Notes: a model not told the origin generated them from the sequence alone. A stretch of 64,000 bases of DNA from Bubalus kerabau (GCF_029407905.1 NC_073627.1:132321697-132385696), one strand, 5' to 3'. Counted from the stretch's first letter, positions 21,391-32,313 are shown. Translations and numbers: made by a program.

Positions 21391-23287
21391 CAATTCAGTT
21401 CAGTTCAGTCATTCAGTCATGTCCAACTCTTTGTGACCCCATAGACTGCAGCATGCCAGGTCTCCCTGTCCATCACCAACTCCTGGAGTTCACTCAAACT
21501 CATGTCCATTGAGTCAGTGATGCCATCCAACAATCTCATCCCTAGTCATTCCCTTCTCATCCTGCCTTCAATCTTTCCCAACATTAGGGTCTTTTCAAAT
21601 GAGTCAGTTCTTTGCATCAGGTGGCCAAAGTACTGGAGTTTCAGCTTCAGCATCAGTACTTCCAAAGAACACCCAGGACTGATCTCCTTTAGGATGGACT
21701 GGTTGGATGTCCTTGCAGTCCAAGGGACTCTCAAGAGTCTTCTCCAACACCACAGTTCAAAAGCATCAGTTCTTTGGCACTCAGCTTTTTTATAGTCCAA
21801 CTCTCACATCCATATATGACTACTGGAAAAACTGTAGCCTTGACTAGACAGACATTTGTTGGTGGCAAAGCAGTGTCTCTGCTTTTTAATATGCTGTCTA
21901 GGTTGGTCAGAACTTTCCATCCAAGAAGTAAGTGTCTTTTAATTTCATGGTTGCAGTCACCATCTGCAGTAATTTTGGAGCCCCCCAAAATAAAGTCTGT
22001 CACTGCTTCCATTGTTTCCCCATCTATTTGGCATGAAGTGATAGGACCAGATGCCATGATCTTAGTTTCCTGAATGTTGAGTTTTAAGCCAAGTTTTTCA
22101 CTCTCTTCTTTCACCTTCATCAAGAGGTTCTTTAGTTCTTCTTCACTTCCTGCCATAAGGGTGGTGTCATCTGCATATCTGAGGTTATTGATATTTCTCC
22201 TGGCAATCTTGATTCCAGCTTGTGTTTCTTCCAGCCCAGCGTTTCTCATGATGTACTCTTCATATAAGTTAAATAAGCAGGGTGACAATATACAGCCTTG
22301 ACATATTCCTTTTCCTATTTGGAACCAGTCTATTGTCCCATGTCCAGTTCTAACTTTTGCTTCCTGGCCTGCATACAAATTTCTCAAAAGGTAGGACAGG
22401 TGGTCTGGTATTCCCATCTCTTTCAAAATTTTCCACAGTTTATTGTGATCCACACAGTCAAAGGCGTTGGCATAGTCAATAAAGCAGATGTAGATGTTTT
22501 TCGGAACTCTCTTGCTTTTTCCATGATCCAGCGGATGTTGGCAATTTCATCTCTGGTTCCTGTAACTTTTCTAAATCCGGCTTGAATATCTGGAATTCAT
22601 GATTCATGTACTGTTGAAACCTGGCTTGGAGAATTTTGAGCATTACTTTACTGTGCTTTATTAAACCCATCTTTGCCTGAAATGTCCCCTTAGTATCTCT
22701 AACTTTCTTGAAAAGATCTCTTGTTTTTCCCATTCTGTTGCTTTCCTGTATTTCTTTGCATTGATCACTGAAGAAGGCTTTCTTCTCTCTCCTTGCTATT
22801 CTTTGAAACTCTGCATTCAAATGGGTATATCTTTCCTTTTCTCCTTTGCTTTTGGCTTCTCTTCTTTTCACAGCTATTTGTAAGGCCTCCTTAGACAGCC
22901 ATTTTGCTTTTTTGCATTTGTTTTTCTTGGGGATGGTCTTCATCCCTGTCTCCTGTACAATGTCATGAACCTCCATCCATAGTTCATCAGGCACTCTGTC
23001 TATCAGATCTAGTCCCTTAAATCTATTTCTCAATTCCACTGTATAATCATAAGGGATTTGATTTAGGTCACACCTGAATGGTCTAGTGGTTTTCCCTACT
23101 TTCTTCAATTTAAGTCTGAATTTGGCAATAAGGGGTTCATAATCTGAGCCACAGTCAGTTTTTGCTCTCTGTATAGAGCTTCTCCATCTTTGGCTTCAAA
23201 GAATATAATCAATCTGATTTCAGTGTTGACCATCTGGTGATGTCCATGTATAGAGTCTTCTCTTGTGTTGTTGGAAGAGGGTGTTTG
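21391..23287 (-). mobile_element. BovB LINE, 5' truncated, with long TSD
   Basis: This 1.9-kb copy on the minus strand runs from the end of the endonuclease region (antisense CTTGTGTTGTTGGAAGAGGG near 23280) through linker and RT to the TTCAGTTCAGTTCAG tail. It carries an internal deletion in the linker: GTFQAKMGLIKHSKVMLKIL at 22620-22690 lacks ~120 residues seen in the copy at 11200-11650. The frames 21731-22453 (240 codons, with YADDTTLMAGSEEE) and 22476-23108 (210 codons) are separate, so no complete protein remains. Confidence 0.92.
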
Positions 23288-23309
23288 CTACTTTATTTTA
23301 TGGCATCTT
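23288..23309 (+). repeat. Target-site duplication (22 bp), right
   Basis: This is the partner of 21369-21390. The preceding GTTTG is shared by BovB and target, so the exact 5' junction is ambiguous by a few bases. Confidence 0.88.
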
Positions 23310-23466
23310 ACTGTTATCTAATCTCTTGAGGTTATTTACATACCTTGAATCTGCATGGTGAAAATGCTACATAATGATTTAATACATACATACTCTTTAC
23401 AACTTCATGGTTAGTGACATCACATTGATAGCCTTGAATTGACCACAGTAGAAGTATTTACACCAG

Positions 23467-23648
23467 TGTTTTTGTTGTCTAATTGCTCAGTCATATCTGA
23501 CTCTTTAATGACTCCATGGATTGTAACTCCTCTGTCCATAGGATTTGCCGGGTCAGAATACTGGAGTGGGTTGCCATTTCCTCCTCCAGGGCATCTTCCT
23601 GACCAAGAGATTGGACCCAAGTCTCTTGCTTGGCATGAGGCACAATAT
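23467..23648 (-). mobile_element. Bov-tA SINE, decayed
   Basis: TTGCTCAGTCATATCTGACT, AATACTGGAGTGGGTTGCC and a degenerate tRNA part are visible. It ends ~265 bp upstream of the exon at 23914. Confidence 0.8.
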
Positions 23649-23913
23649 ACACCATGGTGAAGTGACAAATGCTACCACTCAGCCTGATGTTAAACATTTA
23701 CTAATAAACCTCTGATCAAGACTAATGTTTGCTATAGGCTCTAACGCTTTCCTAGCCTGCTGATTAAAGGAAAGGAACTTAAGGGTGAAAAAGATGGAGA
23801 GTGTGAGGGGAATGAGAAGGAAATGAAAGTAAAAGGGAAGGAAGAAGACAGGAAGAGAAGACAGAAAAGCGTCAATCAATGTGTTAATCGGAATGTGGTG
23901 TTTTTCCTCCCAG

Positions 23914-24024
23914 ATAACTGTGATGCTCCTCTGGCGTCCTCCTTGCCCCGGGCTTCCTTCACCAGTTCCTCAGAGCTGTCTAGTAGCCATGGCCCTGGCT
24001 TTGCAAGTCTTAATCGCAGGGACG
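23914..24024 (+). CDS. CNTNAP3: Contactin-associated protein exon, start of discoidin domain (probable CNTNAP3 exon 2)
   Basis: This 111-bp coding exon is bounded by a pyrimidine-rich acceptor (TTTTTCCTCCCAG, AG at 23912-23913) and a strong donor (G|GTGAGT, GT at 24025-24026). Both ends are phase 1. It reads NCDAPLASSLPRASF, then a Ser-rich stretch ending SELSSSHGPGFASLNRRD, and leaves one base of a Gly codon. This is the N-terminus of the F5/8-type C (discoidin) domain of Caspr-family proteins: single-pass neuronal adhesion molecules with discoidin, laminin-G, EGF and fibrinogen-like modules outside the cell. The Cys should be the one that pairs across the domain. The signal-peptide exon lies upstream, outside the window. 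Compared from memory with human paralogues, PLAS and SELSSSHGPGF fit CNTNAP3; CNTNAP4 is close (PLVS there). Family assignment is firm; the paralogue is less so. Confidence 0.85.
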
Positions 24025-26699
24025 GTGAGTCTGCAACTGTTTGCTGTTCCTCTACCTTTTTAGTTTTAGAACAGGTTATAGAAGGGTGACTAATCAAGTG
24101 TGCTGGTCAGGAATAACTAAAACAACACATGTAGAACCAGGGTCACAGCCACTGGGGAAAACTGAATAGGCCACTGAGTATGTCTGTGAGATGTGAAGCT
24201 GCCATAGGATATGATGGGAAAATGACTTCATGCCAGGACTTGGCCTGAGGAGACCAGGTGAAGACTGCTACTGAAAATAAAGGTCCCCTACCTATTAGTG
24301 GGAAAGGAGTTAGTGACTTATTTTTTGGAGAGATATTCATCCACTTTTGCTACTTGAATGCTGTTGAGTAAATTACTTTTTCTGTTGCACAAATATTAAT
24401 TCAGTGGTTTAAATACATTAATATGTACATGCAAAGCTTAAATGTTTTGATGTTTTTTTAAGAGATAGATTTTTTAAATGAAAGATTTATCCAGAAAGTA
24501 AAAGTTAAAATTAACCATCTCATGTAAAAGCACTGCTGTAAACTCTGGAGATACTACTAGGAGATTGACTGTGTTTCTCCCTCTTTGAAATTTTCTAAGA
24601 TTAGTGTTTAAGTCTAGCTTGAATTTACTGTGTCCTTAAGAATCAAATTCCAAAACCTAGTAAGTGATCAATAAATGGGCAGGGAAAGGTAAGAAAACAG
24701 GTGAAGAAATTCATTGAACTCATGGTGGGAGGGCATGTCCATTAATTGCCCACCTTCATGATCTTTGCCCAGGAAAAGGAATTTTTATGGGCAGATATTT
24801 ACTCCTCAAAGCATCATTCATAATCTAGATTTCAATGAGATCAATTAAATTATCAAATTACCCATTTTTGGTCTGATGGTTACTCTAATATCAGTTTATC
24901 ATATAAACTTTCCAGTGGTTGCCCTAAAATTGTAAAACCTAAATAAGCCATATTTAATTAGTTTAAAGAAGCTCAAGGGGCTTGTGTGTTGTGTTTCAAA
25001 TTTGCATATGTCGAATGTGTTTATGATTCAGGACTCTACTATTGTCAGTATGGTAGCACTGGAAAGTTTATAAACATTAGAAGGGAAAACCGTGAAGTTT
25101 AAGATGAACTTATTTCTATTATATTTAATTAAAAAATTAATAACTCAGTATGATAAGCCATCATTATAAAATGCTAAGTACAAAGCTTATCTTCTATATT
25201 TAAACTACTCTCTTTGCAAATTTAAATTAATTAAAGAGAGTGGCAATCAGCTAATGAGGTTTTTTTTTTAATGGTTGTTGCTATTCTGATTGCATATAGT
25301 GTAGATTTTGCTAAATATTTCTAGATGCTACCAACTGATTTCAGACCCATTTCTAAAGCATGCTTTAGATAGCACAATTTATCAATATTCCTTCTAAAGG
25401 ATTATTTATGTGTGTGTTTTCTGTTAAAAGTCAGCATGTTGGAGTCTTTTTTTGCCATTTCCTTTGCCTTGGTGAATGCTGGAGAACATATTCCTTCACT
25501 TTAGATTACTGTGAGGTAAAATATGGATAGTATAAAATGTGGATGAGCAGAATGAGCATAATGATGACGGTGATTCTTAATATATAGTAGTTTTAGCTTT
25601 TAAAAAATATTTTGTGTATGATCTAGCAATGAAAATCATGTTGGACTCCCTGATATATGGTTAAAATTCCCTTGGTCTATGTTATGATATTCGCAGGTTT
25701 TAAAGAAGGTGGTCTGTCTTACATTCCTAGTTTCTTATTTTGCCCAGAAGTCACTGAACTTCTAGAATGTTCATTAGAATTAGAAATGTCTCCAATATTA
25801 TAGCTTCCACCAAGAGCTTTATACATAATAGCCCATCACTTTGTCTACCTGATATATAAAAGTGATAAGAGAATAATCTATGTATAACTTTTGATTGTGT
25901 GAGTGTGTATCTATCTATAAATTTGACCCCATGTATAAACCAAAGTCAAAAAATTCAAAATTGAAGGTATGTGATGATTTTAAAGTACATCACTGATTCA
26001 ACACATAAAAATACTTATTTATTAGAATTTATTGCACATTTAATGTTTTTCATTTTATGTATTTTTTGCTTTTACATTTTATTTATGTATTTATTTTGTT
26101 TTCTATTAATTTATGAAAAGGAGTAAACTATTTCTTAGAGAAGACTTTCCTATAAATAGAAAAAAGAGATCTGTGAAGGATATTGAGAGGGATGAGCAGA
26201 GAAGTCAGGGTAGATCCATGTGTTTCCAGGGACAGGCAGAACCCAAGCAGAGAGTCTAATCATATTGGCTGCTGTTGTTTCCATTAATATTAAGTTGATA
26301 TTTCCTAGAATTATGTTACCAAACATTTCTCATAAAAATAAGATTGCTGAAATCTGTATATTCTAAATAAGAATGTTGTAATATAACTTCATTTTTTTCA
26401 TCTAAAAAATCTAAGGAAACTTTATCCAGTTTATCCAAGTTTTTCCAGATGAAAGTTAAAAAAACAAAACCCAAACCAAAGACTATCTTAGGGTAAACCA
26501 TTCTGGACTTTCATTCTGTATCTTGCATATAAAAATAGCCTTTTGTTTTTACAATTATTGTTACTCCTCAGACTGGCTCTGTAGCATTTCAGATTCCACA
26601 TCGCTGTGTTCTCTTTAATCATGTGATCTGTAAACACAGGTGTGATAGTGAAATATGTGGTTCTGACCAGAAGCTAATTGAAGTTGATTAGAAGGACGT
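24025..26699. other. Intron sequence after the first exon, largely unique
   Basis: The 5' splice site is at 24025. Beyond it is 2.7 kb of AT-rich, CpG-poor DNA without a recognised element. It is the longest comparatively repeat-free stretch in the window. Confidence 0.5.
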
Positions 26700-26975
26700 A
26701 TTGGAGAAGGCAATGGCAACCCACTCCAGTACTCTTGCCTGGCAAATCCCATGGACGGAGGAGCCTGGTAGGCTGCACTCCATGGGGTCTCTAGGAGTCG
26801 GACACAACTGAGAGACTTCACTTTCACTTTTCACTTTCATGCACTGGAGAAGGCAATGGCAACCCACTCCAGTGTTCTTGCCTGGAGAATCCCAGGGACG
26901 GGGTAGCCTGGTGGGATGCCATCTATGGGGTCATACAGAGTCGGTCATGACTGAAGCGACTTAGCAGCAGCAGCA
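26700..26975 (+). mobile_element. Bov-A2 SINE (two A units)
   Basis: Two successive units each begin GGAGAAGGCAATGGCAACCC (26703 and 26847). They are separated by a CTTTCACTTTTCACTTTCA linker, and the element ends with GACTGAAGCGACTTAGCAGC and AGCAGCAGCA. Confidence 0.88.
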
Positions 26976-26984
26976 TAAGGAAGT

Positions 26985-26996
26985 ATACACACATTT
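26985..26996 (+). repeat. Target-site duplication of composite SINE, left
   Basis: ATACACACATTT is identical to 27804-27815. Confidence 0.88.
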
Positions 26997-27803
26997 GGGC
27001 TTCCCTGGTGGTTCAGCTGATAAAGAATACATGTACAATGCAGGAGATCCCAATTCAATTCCTGGATTGGAAAGATCCCCTGGAGAAGGGGATAGGCTAC
27101 CCTCTCGAGTATTCTTGGGCTTCCCTGGTGGCTCAGATGGTAAAGAATCTGCCTGTAATGCAGGAGACTTGGGTTTGATCCCTGGGTTGGGAAGATTCCC
27201 CTAGAGGAGGGCATAGCAACCTACTCCAGCATTCTTGTTGCAGGAAGGGGGAGTCCTTCCAGAGCCCGAAAGTGGGCTCTTGTCTAACACTCAGAATTAA
27301 ATTGTCCAAAGAGACACATGTGCTGATAAAGCAAGAGATTTTATTGGGAAGGGGTGCCTGGGTAGAGAGCAGTAGGGTAAGGGAACCTGGGAGAACTGCT
27401 GTCACGTGGTTTGCAGTCTTGGGTTTTATGGTGATGGGATTAGTTTCCAGGTTGTCTTTGGCCAATCATTCTGACTCAGAGTCCTTCAGGGTGGCACATG
27501 CATTGCTCAGCCCAGCAAGAAGGATTCCGGGAGATGGTTGGACACATGGTGTCACCTCTTGACCTTTCCCAAACTTTTCCTGTTGGTGGTGGCTTATTAG
27601 TTCTGTGTTCCTTACCAAGACCTTCTGTTGCAAAACAACTTATACAAGTGTTTACTAGGGTGCCTGGCCAGGGTGGGCAGTTTCAGTCAGTGTGCTTCCC
27701 CTATCACTCTTGGCTGGAGAATCCCCATGGACAGAAGACTGGCAGGCTATAGTCCATGAGGTCCCAAAGAGTCGGACACAACTGAATGACTAAGCACAGC
27801 AGC
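26997..27803 (+). mobile_element. Composite Bov-tA-Bov-tA SINE split by an LTR
   Basis: The first tRNA head plus partial A unit (26997-27117, truncated at GTATTCTTG) is followed directly by a second tRNA head plus A unit (27118-27235, resuming 27707-27803). Perfect 12-bp TSDs enclose the whole, so the dimer inserted as one unit. The LTR came later. Confidence 0.88.
27236..27706 (-). mobile_element. Solo LTR, class I (gammaretrovirus-like) candidate
   Basis: The 471-bp element begins TG (TGTTGCAGG) and ends CA (CCTATCA), inserted in a Bov-tA A unit. Flanks TTCT/CTCT fit a 4-bp duplication with one change, as expected of class I elements. On the minus strand an AATAAA lies at 27340-27345 and a TATA-like CATAAAA near 27424-27430. 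There is no internal region. Confidence 0.75.
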
Positions 27804-27815
27804 ATACACACATTT
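27804..27815 (+). repeat. Target-site duplication of composite SINE, right
   Basis: ATACACACATTT is the partner of 26985-26996. Confidence 0.88.
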
Positions 27816-27884
27816 TGTTTGAGGCTGATAGCTCAGTTTCTCTGTACACTGGTGCTGAATTGAATCTAAGAAAGAGTGAAAGGC

Positions 27885-28232
27885 TGTTGTTGAAACACGC
27901 AAAGATGCTGGGATTCTTGGCCTCCAGAGGAGAAGAATTCAATCTGGGGTCAGAAAAGAGGCTTGATGGCTCGAGTTTTGTGTAATAAAGTTTTATTAAA
28001 GTATAAAGGAGATAGAGAAAGCTTCTGACATAGACATCAGAAGAGGGTAGAAAGAGTACCCGCTTGCTAGTGTTAGCAATGGAGTTATATACTCGCCAGT
28101 GAATCCAAAGAATGTCTGGAGGTTGTAAAGACCTCACCAGACCTACTCCCATAATTTACATTTTAAGATAACAGGATTAGCCAGAAGGTTTAATCCAGAG
28201 ACAGTCCTCAGGCAGGATACATTATTGTTACA
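27885..28232 (-). mobile_element. LTR (bovine BTLTR-like)
   Basis: On the minus strand it runs from TGTAACAATAATG to ...CAACAACA, with a TATATAA box at ~28085-28091 and an AATAAA at 27992-27997. No duplication is visible at its ends. The right end abuts a BovB within 3 bp, so one junction is probably a later deletion. 27816-27884 is unassigned. Confidence 0.65.
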
Positions 28233-28235
28233 TAA

Positions 28236-29432
28236 CTTCCAGATGTTCAAGCTGGTTTTAGAAAAGGCAGAGGAACCAGAGACCAAATTGCCAACATCTG
28301 CTGGATCATCAAAAAAGCAAGAGAGTTCCAGAAAAACATCTATTTCTGCTTTATTGACTATGCCAAAGCCTTTGACTGAGTGGATCACAATAAACTGTGG
28401 AAAATTCTTCAAGAGATGGGAATACCAGACCACCTGACCTGCCTCTTGAGAAATCTGTATGCAGGCCAGGAAGCAACAGTTAGAACTGGACATGGAACAA
28501 CAGACTGGTTCCAAATAGGAAAAGGAGTATGTCAAGGCTGTATATTGTCACCCTGCTTATTTAAATTTTATGCAGAGTACATCATGAGAAACACTAGGCT
28601 GGAAGAAGCACAAGCTGGAATCAAGATTGCTGGAAGAAATATCAGTAACCTCAGATATGCAGATGACACCACCCTTATGGCAGAAAGTGAAGAGGAACTA
28701 AAAAGCCTCTTGATGAAGGTGAAAGAGGAGAGTGAAAAAGTTGGCTTAAAGCTCAACATTCAGAAAACGAAGATCATGGCATCTGGTCCCATCACGTCAT
28801 GGGAAATAGATGGGGAAACAGTGCAAACAGTGTCAGACTTTATCTTTGGGGGCTCCAAAATCACTGTAGATGGTGACTGCAGCCTTGAAATTAAAAGACG
28901 CTTACTCCTTGGAAGAAAAACTATGACCAACCTAGATAGCATATTGAAAAGCAGAGACATTACTTTGCCAACAAAGGTCCATCTAGTCAAGGCTATGGTT
29001 TTTCCAGTGGTCATGTGTGGATGTGAGAGTTGGACTGTGAAGAAAGCTGAGTGCCAAAGAATTGATGCTTTTGAACTGTGGTGTTGGAGAAGACTCTTGA
29101 GAGTCCCTTGGACTGCAAGGAGATCCAACCAGTCCATTCTGAAGGAGATCAGCCCTGGGATTTCTTTGGAAGCAATGATGCTAAAGCTGAAACTCCAATA
29201 CTTTGGCCACCTCATGCGAAGAGTTGACTCATTGGAAAGGACTCTGTTGCTGGGAGGGATTGGGGGCAGGAGGAGAAGGGGACGACAGAGGATGAGATGG
29301 CTGGATGGCATCACTGACTCGATGGACATGAGTCTGAGTGAACTCCGGGGGTTGGTGGTGGACAGGGAGGCCTGGCATGCTGCGATTCATGGGGTCGCAA
29401 AGAGTCGGACACAACTGAGCAACTGAACTGAA
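28236..29432 (+). mobile_element. BovB LINE, 5' truncated, best preserved RT
   Basis: It runs from ACTTCCAGATGTTCAAGCTG (mid-RT) to the 3' end CACAACTGAGCAACTGAACT. It is sense to the host gene and lies between two antisense LTRs. Confidence 0.92.
28380..29426 (+). pseudogene. BovB RT C-terminal half, 348-codon open frame
   Basis: This is the longest intact BovB frame in the window. It contains TDWFQIGKGVCQGCILSPCL (RT motif around QG-LSP), the catalytic YADD at residues 93-96 (LRYADDTTLM), GLKLNIQKTKIMASGPI, the KVHLVKAMVFPVVMCGCESW block and FELWCWRRLLRVPWTARRSN. It runs to the natural stop just before the 3' tail. The upstream frame is lost: a TGA replaces a codon near 28377 (FD*VDHNKLW, normally FDCVDHNKLW), and the first RT blocks and the endonuclease are missing. 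The near-intact state implies recent insertion. No function in the host is suggested by the sequence. Confidence 0.9.
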
Positions 29433-29442
29433 TCCTAAGGAA

Positions 29443-30034
29443 TGTAGAGGGAAAAAAAGTTTGTCCTTTCTTCCACCTTGAGAATTCCAGACCCCTCTCC
29501 CCTTGGGGACCCCTAGACTTCTTATCAACCTGCCTAGGAAATGACTCTCTCAAGAGTTTGGGGTGAAGTAGTAAAGGATAACTTTATTACTTTGCCAGGC
29601 AAAGAGGGCCACGGTGGGATTAATGCTTTTAAAATCATGTGTCCACACTTCGGAAAGATAATGAGAGTTTTTATAGCAGTTGTTCAAAGAGGATGTGATC
29701 AGGTCATGGATGTTCTTTTGATGGTTTGGTGGTGAGGTAAATGGAGTCAACCTTCAGGTCCAACTGGCCTGGGGTTTCCAGGCTTGTGGGCAGCATACTG
29801 TTATTAATCATTAACTTCTCCCACCTCAGGGCAGCTTCAGTATCTGCAAAATAGCTCAAAGATACTGTTGTGTATATCCATTGATAGGGAAACAGGACCT
29901 TGTCCAAAGGCTGCTCTTGACTGTTTCTTCCTGGTCTCACATCCCTCCCTTCCCTAATTAACAACTGCATGAATCTGCCCACTGGAACTCAGGGGAGGTC
30001 ATAGAGGCTGAATGAAGGCTGTTTCCTGTAATCA
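29443..30034 (-). mobile_element. Solo LTR, class II-like candidate
   Basis: The 592-bp element starts TG (TGTAGAGGG) and ends CA (GTAATCA). Flanks AAGGAA (29437-29442) and AAGAAA (30035-30040) agree at 5 of 6 positions. On the minus strand it has TATAAAA at 29668-29675 and AATAAA at 29583-29588. It lies immediately after the BovB 3' end. Confidence 0.7.
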
Positions 30035-30040
30035 AAGAAA

Positions 30041-31280
30041 TGAGGGACATAGAAAGTTGTGCTCAGGAGCCCCATAGGGCCCTGCATGGTATCATGTTCT
30101 TTTTTGTTTCTCCAAAATGCTTGCATAAACCATCATTCCCAGAAAGAGGAACCACTCTATTCATGGCCCAGATGCTGAAATTCATGCACTCTACTGCAGC
30201 AAGCCACTCGTCAGTGACAGTGCAGATGAGATTGCTTCAGATTTACCTTGATCAAAAGTGACATTTCAGATTGCTGTATTGTGTATTGCCAACAGAAAGT
30301 AGATGGAAACAAGCTGAAATGACTGGATGTTTTCCTTTCTCTTTGTAATTCTTCACCTTTCTCATACTGAGACATTGATCCCATTTCCTCGAAATAGACA
30401 TATATTTTGGTGGAGCCAAGAAAGATTTTTGTCTAAAGTTCCAATACAGTGAATGACTAAGCATTTTAGTACTATTCTCAGTTTTAAGATACTTATTTTT
30501 CAAGTTAGGAAGTACATTTACTAGTACAAGTTAACTCAATAGGTTCTAGCAGAAAATAAAGATGTATTACATTAGGAGAAAATGCTTAGACCTGGGCATT
30601 AGACAGTGAACATTTTCTTATAACCTGCAACGTCTGATTATTTGGATTCTGCAGTATCCCAGATAAGATATGATATAAAACTCACTCTTTGTTATAACAA
30701 AGTTAAAAAAAAATGGAAAGAGTAAATAATAATTTAAAATGTCTAGGAATATGTCAATTCCTGATATAAATCAGAATATTACATCAAAAATTTCTGATTC
30801 AAATCTTATAAAAATTAACTTTCCCCTCATATTTTTTCATAGAATCATAGTTCTCAAATATTCCTATCTTTTATTCACAGGCTAGAAGCCTGGTAGAATT
30901 GGTCAGTATTCCCAAATACTAGTCTGAGCAATTCAAATTGCCATAAAAGAGCTTGTAAATCAAATTTTTATAGATATATGAATATACTGGAAAATTTTTG
31001 CTCTGGATGTCAGATTTTGCATTCTGTTTGTCTGTGCTTCTAAAAGTTTTTAGACCAATTAAGGCCAATACACATTTTTTCTTGAAGCCACCATTTTTTT
31101 CTGTTGTTATTATAATTTTTTAAACAAGTGATCCTGCAGATGCACTGTGGTTGTTGAGTGCAATGAATAAGCCAAGTGTAACAGCATCTGTAAAATAACT
31201 GACATACTAAGGCCTGGGCAGCACGGTCCTGACAACCATGTAACTTTACTAAATCACAGCTCCTCTAAAATGCATGATTG
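30041..31280. other. Unassigned intron sequence
   Basis: No repeat or exon was recognised. It is AT-rich with scattered poly-T runs. Confidence 0.4.
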
Positions 31281-31410
31281 TAGGGACTTCCTTGGGATCC
31301 AATGGTTGACTCACGATTCCAATACAGGGGACTTAGTTTCAATCCCTGGTCAGGGAACCAAGATCTCACATGCCATGGGGCAAGGCCAAATAAATAAATA
31401 AAATAATAAA
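31281..31410 (+). mobile_element. CHR-type tRNA-derived SINE
   Basis: GGGACTTCCTTGGGATCCAA, CAATCCCTGGTCAGGGAACC and CTCACATGCCATGGGGC are followed by an AATAAATAAATAAAAT tail. This is the cetartiodactyl CHR family, distinct from Bov-tA. Confidence 0.75.
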
Positions 31411-32198
31411 ATGCATGTTAGTAGCATGTGGGAGGAGAAACCATCAAATCCTAGAGTTTGTGCAGACCGGGCCATAGAGTTGTCATATGGAATTGCACAG
31501 AACTCATCTTTTCTGATCCTTCCATGGTCCTTTTCAAGATCTAGAGTCTTCAGTTTACCCCCGTAGAGCCTAAGGTACTAGATGACACAAACCAGAACAA
31601 ACCAAGCATGTTTTCAGTGACGTCAACAACCTCCAGGGAGACAGTGTTGTTGTTTCTGTCTATCATGTAGCCCAAATTATAGAACTACCCCCCAAATAAG
31701 GCAATCTTCAGTCTCTTTTGGATTCATAGCCTCTTTTGAACAGAAGAACATCTTCCAGGGATGCTCAGATTTTTTTGCTCCTACTTCTTTCCAAGACAGT
31801 ATTTGGGTTTACAGACAGGTTCCTGCCCTCATGGAGCTGAACAGTGGGAAGGGTGCCCCATGTTGGGGTCTCAGGTCCTTGTTATCTACTGAGGGACGTT
31901 TGTCTGCTCTTAACTCTGGGGGTTACTGGGCACCCATTCCTGAAACCTGTGGCAGATATACCTCTTGGTAAGATCATGTTCCCAGGGAATAAGTCACTGT
32001 CCCTTTGGGAATCTGTCTGGTGTCACTCCTTGCCTCCTTGACGCCTGACCTTGAGTCTCATTTGGTTTCCAGCCTGAATTACCTTGATTATAGGTTTAAT
32101 TTGTCTTTGTCAATTTAACCTGTTCAGATTCAGTCAGACTCTCATTTAACTTCTATGCCCCCTTTTAATGGCCTGTGGGGAATTCTGGGTCACTATGT

Positions 32199-32220
32199 GG
32201 GGGGGTGGGGTGGGACAGGG
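32199..32220 (+). other. Canonical G-quadruplex motif
   Basis: Four G-runs (7, 4, 3 and 3 G) are separated by loops of 1, 1 and 3 bases. The motif is on the transcribed-sense strand, so it could fold in the intron RNA as well as in DNA. Confidence 0.6.
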
Positions 32221-32299
32221 AATCCTTTGAATGGTTTTGTCCTATCCAGAAGTGACCTATCAGCTTGTTGGCCAGAGGTGGTCACATAGCCCCTCTCAA

Positions 32300-32313
32300 C
32301 CACCAGGGGGCAT
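32300..32313 (+). promoter_or_regulatory. CTCF core-like motif
   Basis: CCACCAGGGGGCAT agrees with the CTCF core consensus CCASYAGRKGGCRS at 13 of 14 positions. Occupancy cannot be judged from sequence. Confidence 0.35.

Noticed and set aside
23823..24089. Reading the whole 88-codon frame around exon 2 as a gene
   Set aside because: Codons before 23914 are intron (Lys/Arg-rich, no similarity) and a canonical acceptor and donor delimit the exon.
27118..27235. tRNA gene (Glu-like boxes)
   Set aside because: The tRNA-like part is the head of a Bov-tA SINE and is followed by the A unit. The same applies to the other tRNA-like segments.
28760..29329. 189-codon minus-strand frame overlapping the BovB RT
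   Set aside because: Shadow of the sense BovB frame. The same MPSSHLILCRPLLLLPP-type shadow recurs at every BovB copy.
27236..30034. LTRs at 27236, 27885 and 29443 as the ends of one provirus
   Set aside because: They belong to different LTR families and have different or no TSDs, and only BovB and SINE sequence lies between them.
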